64,000 bases of DNA from Molossus alvarezi (taxonomy: Eukaryota > Chordata > Mammalia > Chiroptera > Molossidae). Both the position numbers and the translations under genes were made by a program. A model generated the notes under the pieces. It was not told the DNA's origin. It did not search any database and was given only the letters and a program-made list of their open reading frames with translations. The stretch covers positions 27,407,501-27,471,500 of the forward strand of contig CM073887.1 in the NCBI GenBank assembly GCA_037176705.1, read 5' to 3'. Of this stretch, positions 11,142-22,310 are shown in pieces; the stretch's first letter is position 1; each line of letters begins with the position of its first letter.

Positions 11142-11387
11142 ATTTTTTTTTTATCCTCACCCGAGGACACTTTTTTTCCTTTCATTTTTTGTTCAGATAG
11201 AGCGGGAGGGAGAGAGAGAGGGAGAAACATCGATGTGAAAGGGACGCATCAAGGGGTTGCCACCCACACGACCCAACCAGGGCCAGGGACAAACTGCAAC
11301 CGAGGTACGTGCCCTTAGTGCGAACCAAACCTGGGTCTCCGGACCGCAGGCTGACGCTCTAACTGCTGAGCCAAACCAGCCAGGGCA
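11142..11387 (-). mobile_element. VES SINE, type A
   Basis: Intact hairpin tail ATCCTCACCCGAGGAC on the left, tRNA head at the right. Perfect 15-bp duplication AAATAGCAGATTATA at 11127-11141 and 11388-11402. Confidence 0.96.
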
Positions 11388-11402
11388 AAATAGCAGATTA
11401 TA

Positions 11403-12823
11403 GACACAGACCAAAGAACAGTCTGAACAACAATATGAAAAATAACAATAAACAATAAAGGCAGCAGTTATGACTTAATTCTTATAATAGGTAATGTTTG
11501 TTTTAAATATATTATTTTGATTTTCACCACCATTTTGTGTGGGTAATTACCATATATGTGAAGTTTTTTGGTCACATTGACACAGTTGGATAATAGCTAC
11601 TAAAACATGTAAATAAATTCTTAACGGACACAAAGTTTGGGAACTAACTAAAGAATTCAAAGTTAATTTAAAATGTTTCTTAATTGGGAAGGGGGTGCAC
11701 CAGGTTCGGGCTAAATTTCTCTCTAAAGCTGTGTGTGTCGTGGATGAAATCCCCAGGGCTGTTCACCTGGCAGTTCCCACGACACCCTGGAAGGCAGTGT
11801 CTGGCACAGGGATGTTGGAAGGCTACTGTTTGTCAGGAGGCTGGACACACCTTTGATCATTACCTGCCCAGAATGTCCTTATAAATTGCTGATGGGTCAC
11901 TTACATTTTATCACTTCCTATTAGTCATTAGTCCAGACAGCTTTCAAAGACAGGGGGTGGTGTGCAGGTGGACAACAATATAACTCAGGAAATCACTGCA
12001 GCACAATGTGCTATTCTCTAAAGACAGAAGGAGGCATTATGTCTTCTACACCAATCTCTTCTACACTGATACTGCAGCTTCACAGTGTTCAACTGAACAA
12101 TGAACAAGTGGATGGCAAAGGATTCTTCATAATCGAGGAAATAAAAGGAAGCAGTGGTCTGGGTAATACAGAAAATGGAAATCTGTAAAGCCATTTGACT
12201 TTGGCGTGTATCACATGACTTCCTTTGTCCAGCAGGGATGTCTGTCCTAGTAATATTTTCTTTGACTGAGGTTAAAATATAATTTCAGTTCATGGGTATA
12301 TCAAACCTGAACATCATAGAAGAGGTAGTCAGATGTACAATGAGTACAAAAAGCCTCTCTCTATTGAGTTGAGTTTTTTTGAAGTAATTTATGCTTTGTA
12401 TCACTGAGTTTTCAAGAAGGAGATTTATAAATGTTCAGATATTATAATTGCACACAAACCAGCTTCATCATGGCAGTTCTGTTCAATTACAAGTTCATGG
12501 GACAAAATCCTGTTTATAGACAGGATTCTAGTTGATATTCTTTGGGGATTCTAGATACAGTATAGTAGAAATATCTACTGCATACATTTAACATGAAGAT
12601 TAAATGATGAATATACATAAAACAATGTGAGCTATTATTAGTAGTAGGAAGAGCTATAGAATAAATGAGAAAGAATGTATTATGCTAATAATATTTGGAA
12701 CTCATATGTTGAGGTTGTCTAAAGTTTAAGAGCAAGACTGGCAGTTGGTTAGTTTTTAATTTTCACTCCACGCCAGCACAGGGTCTTTTTGTAAATAGCA
12801 TGAAATAAAAATATATTTGCTGC
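11403..12823. other. Unique sequence
   Basis: No recognised gene. Open frames near 11684-11884 and 12006-12188 are short and without motifs. Confidence 0.35.
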
Positions 12824-13078
12824 ACTGGCCAGTTTGGCTCAGCGGTTAGAGCGTCGACCTGCGGTCCCGAGAGGCCCGGGTTCGGTTCCGGCTAAGGGCG
12901 CGTACCTCGGTTGCAGTTTGTCCCCGGCCCTGGTTGGTCGTGCAGGTGGCAGCCACTCGATGTGTCCCTTTCACATCCATGTTTCTCTCTCTCTCTCTCT
13001 GTTCCTGTCTCTCCCTCCCACTCTACCAGAACAAAAAAGGAAAAATGTCCTCGGGTGAGGATTAAAAAAAAAAAAAAA
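12824..13078 (+). mobile_element. VES SINE, type A
   Basis: Head CACTGGCCAGTTTGGCTCAG, intact body hairpin region, tail TCCTCGGGTGAGGA plus A run. A clear flanking duplication was not found by eye. Confidence 0.93.
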
Positions 13079-13252
13079 GCATAGAACCAAATTTCTTACC
13101 CATTTGCTACAAGTGGTTATACTTAACAAGTGGTTAAGACTTGGATAATAATTGATGGCTAACACTGTTAAGCATATAACTATGTAGCAGGTAACTTCGT
13201 TTTAATCTGAGAATAATTGGTACTGAAAAAGATAATTTAAAGTGATTCTACT

Positions 13253-13483
13253 GCCCGGCTGGTGTGGCTTAGTGGTTGAGCATCGACCCATGCATCAAGA
13301 GGTTGCCAGTTCGATTCCCAGTCAGGGCACATGCCCAGGTTGTGGGCCTGATCCCCAGTGAGGGCCATGCAGGAGGCAGCCAATCAATGTTCTCTCATCA
13401 ATGTTTCTATCTCTCTCTCCCTCTCCCTTCCTCTCTCTGTAAAATCAATAAAGGAAAAAAAAAATTAAAAATGTTTAAAAAAA

Positions 13484-13512
<29 letters not shown>
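13253..13512 (+). mobile_element. VES SINE, type B with (AAAT)n tail
   Basis: Head CCCGGCTGGTGTGGCTTAG, tail AATCAATAAAGG, then an A-rich stretch that has expanded to about nine AAAT units. Flanked by AAAGTGATTCTACT at 13239-13252 and 13513-13526, so the tetranucleotide run lies inside the insertion. Confidence 0.95.
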
Positions 13513-13514
<2 letters not shown>

Positions 13515-13784
13515 AGTGATTCTACTTTCAGAGCAAAATTTAACAGAAGACAGCAAAAAAAAAAAAAAAAAGTTTGAATAGACCTTGATCTTGAAAAAGA
13601 AAACTTAAAATGATGAAAACAAATTGTATTGATTATTTGATAAGATGCAATTTGTAACTGCAACTATAACCTAATTTTAGAACAAAGAATGTATACAATG
13701 TTGATTTTTCTGACACACTTGTATTATAGCTCTATAAAATGTTTTTCTCTTTATTTGTGATTTTCATAGCACAATTTTATAGAG

Positions 13785-13975
13785 CAGCGGTTCTCAACCT
13801 GTGGGTCGCAACCCCTTTGGGGGTCCAACGACCCTTTCACAGGGGTCGCCTAAGATACAACAGTACAAAATTACAGTTATAAAATAGCAACGAAAATAAT
13901 TTTATGGTTGGAGGTCACCACAACATAAGGAACTATATTAAAGGGTCGTGGCATTAGGAAGGTGGAGAACCATCA
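13785..13975 (+). mobile_element. SPIN-type non-autonomous hAT transposon
   Basis: Starts CAGCGGTTCTCAACCTGTGG and ends in the inverted counterpart GGTGGAGAACCATCA. The interior carries the GGGTCGC and ACCCCTTTGGGGGTC phrases of SPIN elements. An exact 8-bp duplication TTATAGAG (13777-13784, 13976-13983) is diagnostic of hAT transposition. At 191 bp it is a non-autonomous deletion derivative with no transposase. SPIN is known to have entered several tetrapod lineages, including bats, by horizontal transfer. Confidence 0.93.
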
Positions 13976-14060
13976 TTATAGAGGATGCCATTTGCAAAAA
14001 ATATTAAAGACTTTATCAATTTTCTGAAATGTCCTTTGATCCTTTGATACTCACTTTAGT

Positions 14061-14063
14061 TTT

Positions 14064-14119
<56 letters not shown>

Positions 14120-14120
14120 T
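14061..14120. repeat. (CTTT)n microsatellite
   Basis: About 15 uninterrupted CTTT units directly abutting the 3' end of the minus-strand HAL1. It is probably an expanded remnant of that element's A-rich tail, read as T/C on this strand. Confidence 0.95.
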
Positions 14121-16258
14121 TTTAAAAAATCTTTATTGTTGAATGTATTACAGATGTTCCACATTTTTCCCTCATTGACCCCCTCCTCCCCACTCCTGCC
14201 CCCCCACCTTTACCCACACTATTGTCTGTGTCGATTGGTTATGCATATAAGTTCATTGGTTTATTTCTTCCCACCCCTCAACCCCTTTCCCTTTGAGGTT
14301 TGTCAGTCTAGCAGTGAATTTGTACTTCTTAATCCCTTCACCTTTTTCACCCATTCCCCCAACCCCCCTCCCATCTGGCAACCAATAAAGTGTTCTCTGT
14401 ATCTATGAGAATGTTTCTGCTCTGTCTGTTCATTTTGTTTGCAGATTCCATTGTCGATAGATATGAATTCATTGCCATTTTGTTTGTTCATATATTTTAT
14501 CTTTTTCTTCAAAAAGACCCTTCATCATTTCATATAATAACGGTTTGGTGGTGATGAACTCCTTTAACTTTTTCTTGTCTGGGAAAGTCTTTATATGGCC
14601 ATTGATTCTAAATGACAGCTGTGCAGGATAGAGTAATCTTGGTTGTAGGCTCTTGCTTTTCATCACTCTGAATATTTCTTGCCACTCCCTCTGGCCTGCA
14701 AAGTTTCTTTTGAGAAATCAGCTGACAGTCTTATGGGAACTCCCTTGTAGGTAACTAACTGCTTTTCTCTTGCTGCTTTTAAGATTCTCTTTGTCTTGAA
14801 CCTTTTGCATTTTGATGATGATGTATCTTGGTGTGAGTCTCTTGGGGTTCACCTTGTTTGGGACTCTCTGTGCTTCCTGGACTTGTATGTCTGTTTCCTT
14901 CACCAAATTAGGGATGTTTTCTGCCATTATTGTTTCAAACAGGTTTTTAATTTCTTGTTCTCTCTCTTCTCCTTCTGGCACCCCCAAGATGCAAATGTTG
15001 GCATGCTTGAAGTTGTCCCAGGGCTCCTTACACTATCCTCCTTTTTTTGCATTCTTTTTTCTTTTTGCTGTTCTGATTGGGTGTTTTTTGCTTCCTTATA
15101 TTCCAAGTTAATGGTTTGCTTCTTGGATTTACGTACTCTACTATTGAATCTGTGTAAATTATTCTTTATTTAAGTTAATGCCTCCTTCATTTCTGACTGT
15201 GCATCCATCAATTCTGACTGGTCCTTTTTTATGCTCTTGAGGTCCTCACTAAGTTCACTGAGGTTCTCACTAAGCTCATTGAACATCTTTATAAGCAGTA
15301 TTTTGAACTCAACATCTGTTAGGTTGCTTATCTCCATTTCGCTTAGTTCTTTTCTTGGGGTTTTGTTCTATTCTTTCATTTGGGACCTGTTTCTTTGTCT
15401 CCTCATTTTGGCTGCCTCCCTGTGTTTGTTTCTGTGTATTACTTAACGAGAGGTATGGAGCTAGCTGAGACCAGATGCCGCTTGTTTGATAGAATTTAGG
15501 AAAACCTGAAGCAGGATCCTAGACAGGCCAATCCTATGGTTAAGCAACTGCAACAGCTTGGGTGGGCCTGAAAGTTGGGTGGGGCAGGGCCTCAGGGAAT
15601 CACCAGGGAGGGGTACCAGTGTGAGCCAGGTTGCTGGAGGCCCAGATATGGTGGCTGTCTGCCGCCCCCGGGAAGGGCTCACCAAAGGAACAGAGGCCTC
15701 CGAGAGCACGTTTGTCCTGGAGAAAACCCCCTCTCCAGCCCTCGCTCCAGTGCCAAACAGCTCAGTTCTTCCCTGTATGTCTCTGGCGCCCCTGGAGCTG
15801 CCTCCCCTCCAGGCTTAGAGGGAGAGAGTCCGATAAGTCCGTGCGCGGTCCCTTTAAGGAGCTGCCTGGGGCTCCAGACGCTTCAGCTTCCCTGAGCCTC
15901 AGTTCCCACTGGTTTTTCCAGCCAGAAGTGATGGGGATTCTCTTCCTGGCACTGGAACCCTGAGCAGGGCATCTGATGTGGGACGGGGACCCCTCACTCC
16001 TCAGGGAGGACCTTCCCAGCCGAGGTGTCCTCCTGATTTTTATCCACCACACGCGGGTGTGGGAGCAGCCCCTCCCACTCGGCTCCTCCTACCAGTCTGG
16101 ATGTGGCTGCTGCTTTAATTCCGTAGTTGTAGGACTTCCATTCAGCTTGATTTCAGGTGGTTTTGAATGATGGTTGTTCTGTAGTTTAGTTGTAACTTTA
16201 ATGTGTTTGTGGGAGGACGCGATACTGCGTTTACCTACCCGCCATCTTGACCAGAAGG
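14120..16258 (-). mobile_element. HAL1-type half-L1 retrotransposon, copy 1
   Basis: On the minus strand it starts at about 16258 with CTTCTGGTCAAGATGGCGGG and continues through a GC-rich 5' UTR. An ORF1-like region (15406-14469) follows, then directly an L1-like 3' UTR (AGAACAT..., CATCTGTAATACATTCAACA) and a tail. No endonuclease or reverse transcriptase region lies between ORF1 and the 3' UTR, which is the hallmark of half-L1 elements. It aligns over its whole length with the plus-strand copy at 30.8-33.25 kb. Several stops and frameshifts show it is dead. Movement required L1 proteins in trans. Confidence 0.85.
14469..15406 (-). pseudogene. HAL1 ORF1-like frame, broken
   Basis: The frame begins ATGAGGAGAC at 15406, as in the second copy. 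Recognisable L1 ORF1p segments follow: a helical N-terminal part, then NLVKETDIQVQEAQRVPNK and PRYIIIKMQKVQDKE of the RNA-recognition and C-terminal domains, and a final EEKDKIYEQ stretch ending at a TGA (14471-14469). Stops and frameshifts divide it. L1 ORF1p is a trimeric RNA-binding chaperone; this copy cannot make one. Confidence 0.8.
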
Positions 16259-16269
16259 CTCTTTCTTCT

Positions 16270-16355
16270 TTTTTTTTTTTAATCCTCATCAGAGGATATT
16301 TTTTCATTAATTTTCAGACAGAGTGGGAGGGGAGAGATGGAGAAAGAGAGAGGGG

Positions 16356-16409
<54 letters not shown>

Positions 16410-16563
16410 TGAAGGAGACACATCGACTGGTTGCCTCCTGCATGACCCGGACCAGGGCTGGGGACCAAAACGCAACCAAAGTCTGTGCCCTTGACCGGAA
16501 ACGAACCTGCAACTCTTTGGTCCACCGGCCCACGCTCTAACAGCTGAGCCAAATCGCCAGGGC
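16270..16563 (-). mobile_element. VES SINE, type A, with expanded GA tract
   Basis: AATCCTCATCAGAGGATATT tail at the left, tRNA head at the right. The GA-rich part of the body has grown into a run of about 25 GA units (16356-16407). It sits beside the 5' end of the neighbouring HAL1. No clear flanking duplication. Confidence 0.9.
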
Positions 16564-16925
16564 CACCTTAGTTCTTCCAAGTGCCTGAGTTTCCTTCTCT
16601 TCTTCATTGGATAGATGGTCTAATTCTATTCAATGTCTATTTGTCCATGACCTTGTCGAGCAATTTCCACAGTCCTCCCCTTCCCTTACATCAGATTTAT
16701 ATCTTTCACACGTGATGCCACCTGGTAGTTGATTTGTATCAAATGGATTCTATTGCTGAATATTTAAAACAAAACATTAACCTAACATGTAGATTACTTA
16801 AATGAGTGCAAATTTCCTTTGTTCTGTAGTCAATATTTTCCTTTACTTTATGATGACCCTTATTGCTCTATTTAAATGTCTAATTATAAATCCTCCAAAA
16901 GAGAATACTGCAATAACAGCCACCG
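16564..16925. other. Unique sequence
   Basis: Nothing recognised. A lysine/glutamate-rich minus-strand reading near 16575-16612 was considered as the missing SMIM31 exon and not accepted. Confidence 0.35.
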
Positions 16926-16929
16926 CTCT

Positions 16930-17095
16930 GCATTTTAAATGTTTCATTTCATGTAATTCTCACTTCAACTCTGTGAGGCAGGTGCTGTTATCATCTCTGT
17001 ACACAACCGAAGAAATAAGATGCTTTGAGAATTTGCGTAATTTGCCCTAAGTCACAGATACCAAACAGCAGGGGCAGGACATGACTGCAGGAATG
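16930..17095 (-). mobile_element. MIR SINE
   Basis: Typical MIR text read backwards: 'ATGTAATTCTCACTTCAACT', 'CTGTGAGGCAGGTGCTGTTA', 'TTTGCCCTAAGTCACAGA' and 'GGGGCAGGACATGACTGCAG'. Confidence 0.75.
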
Positions 17096-17234
17096 TTTAA
17101 TAATAACCAGTTTGTACTGGTTGCTGAAATGGTGTGCTAGTCTTCTTCTCACCAAGTCCGCCCATTATTATTTTTCCTTTCCCTAATTTTTCTCTTTGCC
17201 TGGATTTCCTTATCTACTTACTAGAAATTTGGTG

Positions 17235-17485
17235 TTTCTTTTTTTAAATGGAAAAGCATTTTAAAATTACTGTTTACATTTAATGTTATTTTGTATTTGT
17301 TTCAGGTGTATAGCATAGTGGTTAGACAATCATATAATTTACAGTGTTGCCCCCAATATTTTCAGTACCCAGCTGGCACCATACATAGTTGTTACAGTAT
17401 TATTGACTATATTCCCTATGCTGTACTTTACATCCTCAGGACTATTTTGTACCTACCCATCTGTACTTTTTAACCCCTTCACCTT
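17235..17485 (-). mobile_element. Old L1 3' end fragment
   Basis: Contains 'TTTCAGGTGTATAGCATAGT', 'TGTTACAGTATTATTGACTA' and 'TATTCCCTATGCTGTACTTT', and ends 'AACCCCTTCACCTTTTTCAC'. This is the antisense of the 3' UTR of older mammalian L1 families. Confidence 0.7.
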
Positions 17486-17489
17486 TTTC

Positions 17490-17595
17490 ACCAATCGATA
17501 TGTCTCTCCCCCGGCCCCTCCCTTCCACTGTCTCTAAAATTCAATGAAAAAAATATCCTCAGGTGAGGAATAACAAAACAAAACAAAACAAAAAA
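17490..17595 (+). mobile_element. VES SINE, type A, 5'-truncated
   Basis: Only the 3' part is present: 'GATATGTCTCTC', a pyrimidine-rich stretch, then ATATCCTCAGGTGAGGA with intact hairpin stem and an (AAAAC)n tail. It abuts the old L1 fragment. Confidence 0.75.
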
Positions 17596-17599
17596 ATGT

Positions 17600-18157
17600 G
17601 GAGCAGGAAGAAACTTTATGCATTCCAATTATGTTTCCGGATCTACATGTCAGCATGAGTTGGAATGTCTATTTACTCTGGCTTTCTGTTTTCTACTTCT
17701 ATAAGTGTTGTATAAGTATCAGACAGAGAATAAAATTTTATTTAATAGAAAGTACTTCTTTTATAGCCAAAAATTGATGGAGGGGTATCACAATTGTAGG
17801 AAACATAATTTTCTTTTTATGATTTTCTACAATTATGTAGAAATATTCTACAAATATGTATAATTTCCTTGGCATACACTATACACACACACACATCTAA
17901 ATAATATTTATCCTCAAAAATGGCCAGTTGTCATCACTTTTTTATGTAACGTGGTAGGTCCTGAACCACAGTGAAATGCCAATAACTACCATTTAAATGA
18001 TACACTCGTTTGCTAACAATTGTTATTACTGGCAATGAGCAAACATGGTGTTGAGTTTTTAAAATACTTCTTTATATTTTTCAAGTGTGTAGGTTTGACA
18101 AGAACTCATTAAAAACAAACTTTCTAATCCTTTCCCTCCTCACGTATAGTTCAATGA
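17600..18157. other. Unique AT-rich sequence
   Basis: Nothing recognised apart from a short (AC)n at 17882-17895. Confidence 0.4.
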
Positions 18158-18194
18158 ACACACACACACACTCACACACTCTCACACACACACA
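18158..18194. repeat. Imperfect (CA)n microsatellite
   Basis: CA units interrupted by CT steps (ACACTCACACACTCTCACAC). Confidence 0.9.
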
Positions 18195-18488
18195 CCATCT
18201 ATACTATAATGGAATTTGTTTCTTGTCAATTTGCATTTAACCTGTAAAAAATTACCTTTAAAGTCTTTTCAAAACATTGGGCTGTTGGCACACATTATGT
18301 TTCTAATTAGGGACTGGGATGGGAGGATTGTGAAAATAAAAAAAATAATATATTTTATGTATATATGATAAATACATACATATAAAAATATATAAAAATT
18401 AGGTTCAGGGTGTAAGATCTGCCAAATTCTGGGATTAGAAGTCATGTGAATAAGTTCTTTTGTTCCCAAACTTTTCTTAATAAATTGT

Positions 18489-18715
18489 AGCCCTCACTGG
18501 TTTGGGTCAGTGGTTAGAGCATCGGCCCTTGGACAGAAGGATCTTGGGTTCGATTCTGGTCAAGGGCATGTACCTGGGTTGCAGGTTCGATCCCTGGTCT
18601 TGGTTGGGAAAGTGTGGGAGGCAACCAATTGATATGTCTCTCTCATATCTAAGTTTCTCTTTCTATTTCTCTCCCTCCTTCCCTTCCACTCTATCTAAAA
18701 AATAAAATAAAGTAA
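18489..18715 (+). mobile_element. VES SINE, type A head, tail hairpin lost
   Basis: Head CCCTCACTGGTTTGGGTCAG, body related to type A, but it passes from CACTCTATCTAAAA straight into an A-rich tail without the TCCTC..GAGGA hairpin. Flanked by AATAAATTGT at 18479-18488 and 18716-18725. Confidence 0.88.
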
Positions 18716-18807
18716 AATAAATTGTGGTAAAGTAAGTGCCCCAGTAGGTATCTCAGACTATGTAATAAGCAAAAATTTTCTCTCTCTCTCTCTCACCCCA
18801 CACCCTA

Positions 18808-19330
<523 letters not shown>

Positions 19331-19384
19331 TCTGCGAGTTTTTTGGACACAACTCTGTGAGTTTTTTGGACACAAGTCTGGGAG
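19331..19384. repeat. 23-bp tandem duplication
   Basis: Two adjacent copies of a 23-bp unit (19331-19353 and 19354-19376), each with GAGTTTTTTGGACACAA and two differences between them, followed by the first bases of a third copy. Confidence 0.9.
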
Positions 19385-19885
19385 TAAAGACAGGGTCTAT
19401 TTCATTTCAATGAAGGAAGAAGTAGTAATGTTGATATCTGACATGACTACACCAAGGTTCAAAATTAAGTCTCTTTGGTTCATGTGCCTGAAATTACCTG
19501 ACATCTGCTAGCCAGGTGAAATATATACAATCAAAGCAATTTTATTTTTAAGTGCAAAAACCATAGACTTCAGAGCAGCTGGATCAAACCTAACCCAAAT
19601 AAAAATAAATGTGTTCACAATTTAACCATGAGAACTTCCCATTTCTGACTCCAAAGTAGAGCTCATATATTTTGGAAAGGAAATAGTAGTTCCACTGGAG
19701 GAAAATTATAGCATTATCCAGTTGGAAGTAACCTCTCTCTTTCTGTCTTTCGGTGTTTACTACACAAATGCCAAATATTTAAACAACTGCAGACATATGT
19801 GGAAATGTTATAATTTTAAGAATTCCTAGAGAAAGAGATGTGACATCCTTCCATTGTAACTCACCCCAAGTTCTTCATTAACTGT
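19385..19885. other. Unique sequence
   Basis: Nothing recognised. Confidence 0.35.
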
Positions 19886-19889
19886 CTAT

Positions 19890-21440
19890 TTTAGGGAAGT
19901 AATTTATTGGGGTCTTTCACATAAGGGTTCAGTTTCAGAAATATTGAGCATATAGTACTGAGAGGTCCATATACCCTCCCTCCATCCCTGCCATTTCTCC
20001 TATTATTAACATCTTGCATTAGTGTAGTACATTTGTTACAACTAATGAACCACTACTGACACATTATTATGAACTGAAATCCGTAATTTACATTAAGATT
20101 CCCTCTTTGTGTTATACAGTTCTATGGGTTTTGACAAATGCACATCAAACACCATTACAGTATTATACAGTATAGTTTCTCTTGTGCTTTACTTATTCAT
20201 CCCTCTACTCCTCCCTCTTCCCCAGTTCTTTACTGTCTCTAGTTTTGCCTTTTCCAGTTGTCATATAGTTAGAATCACATGATATGTAGCTTTTTCATAT
20301 TGTCTTCTTTCACTTAACAATAAGCATTTAAGGTACTCCATTTCTTTTTATGGCTTGATAGCTTGTTTCTTTTTACCACTAAATAATATTCCATTGCATA
20401 GATATACCACAGTTTGTTTCTCTATTCACTTATTGAAGCCATCTTGGTTGTTGTCAACTTTTGGTGATTATGAATAAAGCTGCTATAAACCTTCTAATGC
20501 AGGTTTTTGTGTGCACATGATTTTTCAGTCTAGGAGCATGTGTGATGGATCATGTGGTTAGATTGTGTTTAGCTTTGTAGGAAGCGGCCAACATGTCTTC
20601 CGAAGTGGCTATAATATTTTGCATTTCCACCAGCAATGAATGAGCATTCCTACTGCTCTGCATCCTTGCATCCATTTTGTATTGTTAATTTTTGGATTTT
20701 AGTCATTCTAATTGGTGTGTAGTATGTCACCATTGTTTTCATTTGCAATTCCTTAATAATATATGATGCTGAACATCTTTTCATATACTTATTTGACACT
20801 ATATATCTTTGTCTTTTATGCATATTTTTTTGCCCATCTTAAAATTGGATTATTTATTTTCTTATATTTGTTCTTTGTATATTTTGGATCCAAGTGATAT
20901 AGCAGATAAATGCTTCCCAAACCGTATTTAATAGTGCCTTTTGCAGAACGGTTTTAAATTGTAATAAGGCCTAACCCTTTTATGGATCATGCTTTAGGTA
21001 TTATATCTAAAAACTCATTGCCAAACCCAAGGTCATGTAGATTTTCTTGTTATCTTTTCAGTTTTATAGTTTTGCATTTTATAGGTCTAAGATTCATTTT
21101 GAGTTAATTTTATATAAGGTATAAAGTCTGTATTTAGTTCCTCCTCCTCCCCCCCTTCTTCTCCATCGCCCCTCCCCTCAGCCTTCTTCTTCTTCAAATA
21201 TGGATATCCAGTTGCTCAAGTACCATTTGTTGAAGAGATTATCCATTCCCTATTGTATTCCCTTTTCTTCCTTGCTAAAGATTAGTTGACAATTTGTGTA
21301 TGTCTACCTCTGGCCTCTCTATTCTGATGTATATGGGTATATATGCACAGATATCTTTCTAGAAACTTTGTGGAGACTTTTATGACACTTTGAGCACTGT
21401 CCTTGTTCTCAAAGCTACTTATATATTAATTACTGTAAGA
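19890..21440 (-). mobile_element. Old L1 fragment, 3' UTR and ORF2 tail
   Basis: Contains antisense text common in old L1 copies: 'TTGACAAATGCACATC', 'AATAATATTCCATTGCATAG', 'ATATACCACAGTTTGTTTCT' and 'GAATAAAGCTGCTATAAAC'. No readable frame of useful length survives. The pyrimidine-rich 'CCTCCTCCTCCC' patch near 21140 is part of it. Confidence 0.65.
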
Positions 21441-21790
21441 AAGAGGTGAGCTATCTCAACAGACTGAACCAGCTCTTCATCGTGTGTTTTCCGACTCCAC
21501 CCCGGAGAGCTTCTGTGCATGCCCTCTGTCACAGTGGGCGCAAGCAGTCCCCAAATTCAACTGAGCCATATGACGATGCTAGCTTAGGAAGGAAAGAAGG
21601 CTTCAGGGGGAAGTATGGACCCTCAGCTTGGCACCAAAGAAACCCCAGCTTTCAGTAGAGAAGAGGGGCAAAGTCAATCCAAAGCGAAAAGATTAATTCA
21701 ACACACGTTTTCTGAGTGTGGCATTTTGCTAAATTGTTTGTGTGGTAAAGTGAGGTGGCTGGAGGAGAGTGAAGCAGGAGCGGGTCACGG
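21441..21790. other. Unique sequence
   Basis: More GC-rich than its surroundings around 21480-21660, with a 70-codon plus-strand open frame lacking known motifs. Nothing recognised. Confidence 0.35.
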
Positions 21791-21794
21791 GTGA

Positions 21795-22310
21795 CATGTA
21801 TGGAGCATGTAAAATGGATCAGGCACTGTTTCAAGAGCTTCACAGCCTTTATCTCCTTGAATCTTCATAATAACTCTATATGGCAGATACTGTTATTGTC
21901 TCCGTTTCATAAATGAGGGAACCGAGCACTGAAACATAAAGTAACTTATCTTAAACTATAAGATAGGATATGGTAGAGCCCTGGCCGGTTTGGCTTAGTG
22001 GTTGGAGCGTCGGCCCGAGGACCAGAGGGTCCTGGGTTCGGTTACTGCTAAGGGCACGTACCTCGGTTGCAGTTTGTCCTCGGCCCTGGTTGGGGTCATG
22101 TGGGTGGCGACCGCTTGATGTGCCTGTCTCACGTTGATGTTTCTCTCCCTCTCTCTTCTTCCCTCTCTCCCTCCTGCTCTATCTGAGGATAAATGCAAAA
22201 TTGTCCTCAGGTGAGGATAGAAAAAAAAAAAGCTAGGATATGGCAGAGCCAGAATATCAACTCGGGCATCTTGGTTCCAGAACCCTCTCTCTTAATCAGC
22301 ATACTGTACT
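21795..22310 (-). mobile_element. MIR SINE, split by a VES insertion
   Basis: Left part 'AATCTTCATAATAACTCTAT', 'GTTATTGTCTCCGTTTCATA' and 'AAGTAACTTATCTTAAAC'. The right part, beyond the VES SINE, continues 'GGCAGAGCCAGAATATCAAC' and 'CTCTTAATCAGCATACTGT'. The order is that of an antisense MIR. Confidence 0.75.
21979..22233 (+). mobile_element. VES SINE, type A, inside a MIR
   Basis: Head CCCTGGCCGGTTTGGCTTAG, tail TCCTCAGGTGAGGA plus A run. Flanked by TAGGATATGGTAGAG (21964-21978) and its one-mismatch partner (22234-22248). Confidence 0.95.

Noticed and set aside
15558..16052. Overlapping GC-rich frames on both strands as a novel gene
   Set aside because: The region is the 5' UTR of the minus-strand HAL1, and the corresponding part of the second HAL1 copy does not keep the same frames.
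16174..16607. Several overlapping frames rich in RERERE or SLSLSL
   Set aside because: They are translations of a (GA)n run inside a SINE.
16575..16612. Glutamate/lysine-rich minus-strand reading as the second SMIM31 exon
   Set aside because: No pyrimidine-rich acceptor precedes it and only two or three residues agree with the expected tail.
18197..18215. Helitron 5' end (TCTATACTATAATGG)
   Set aside because: Only the first bases resemble bat Helitron starts; no hairpin with CTAG end was found downstream.
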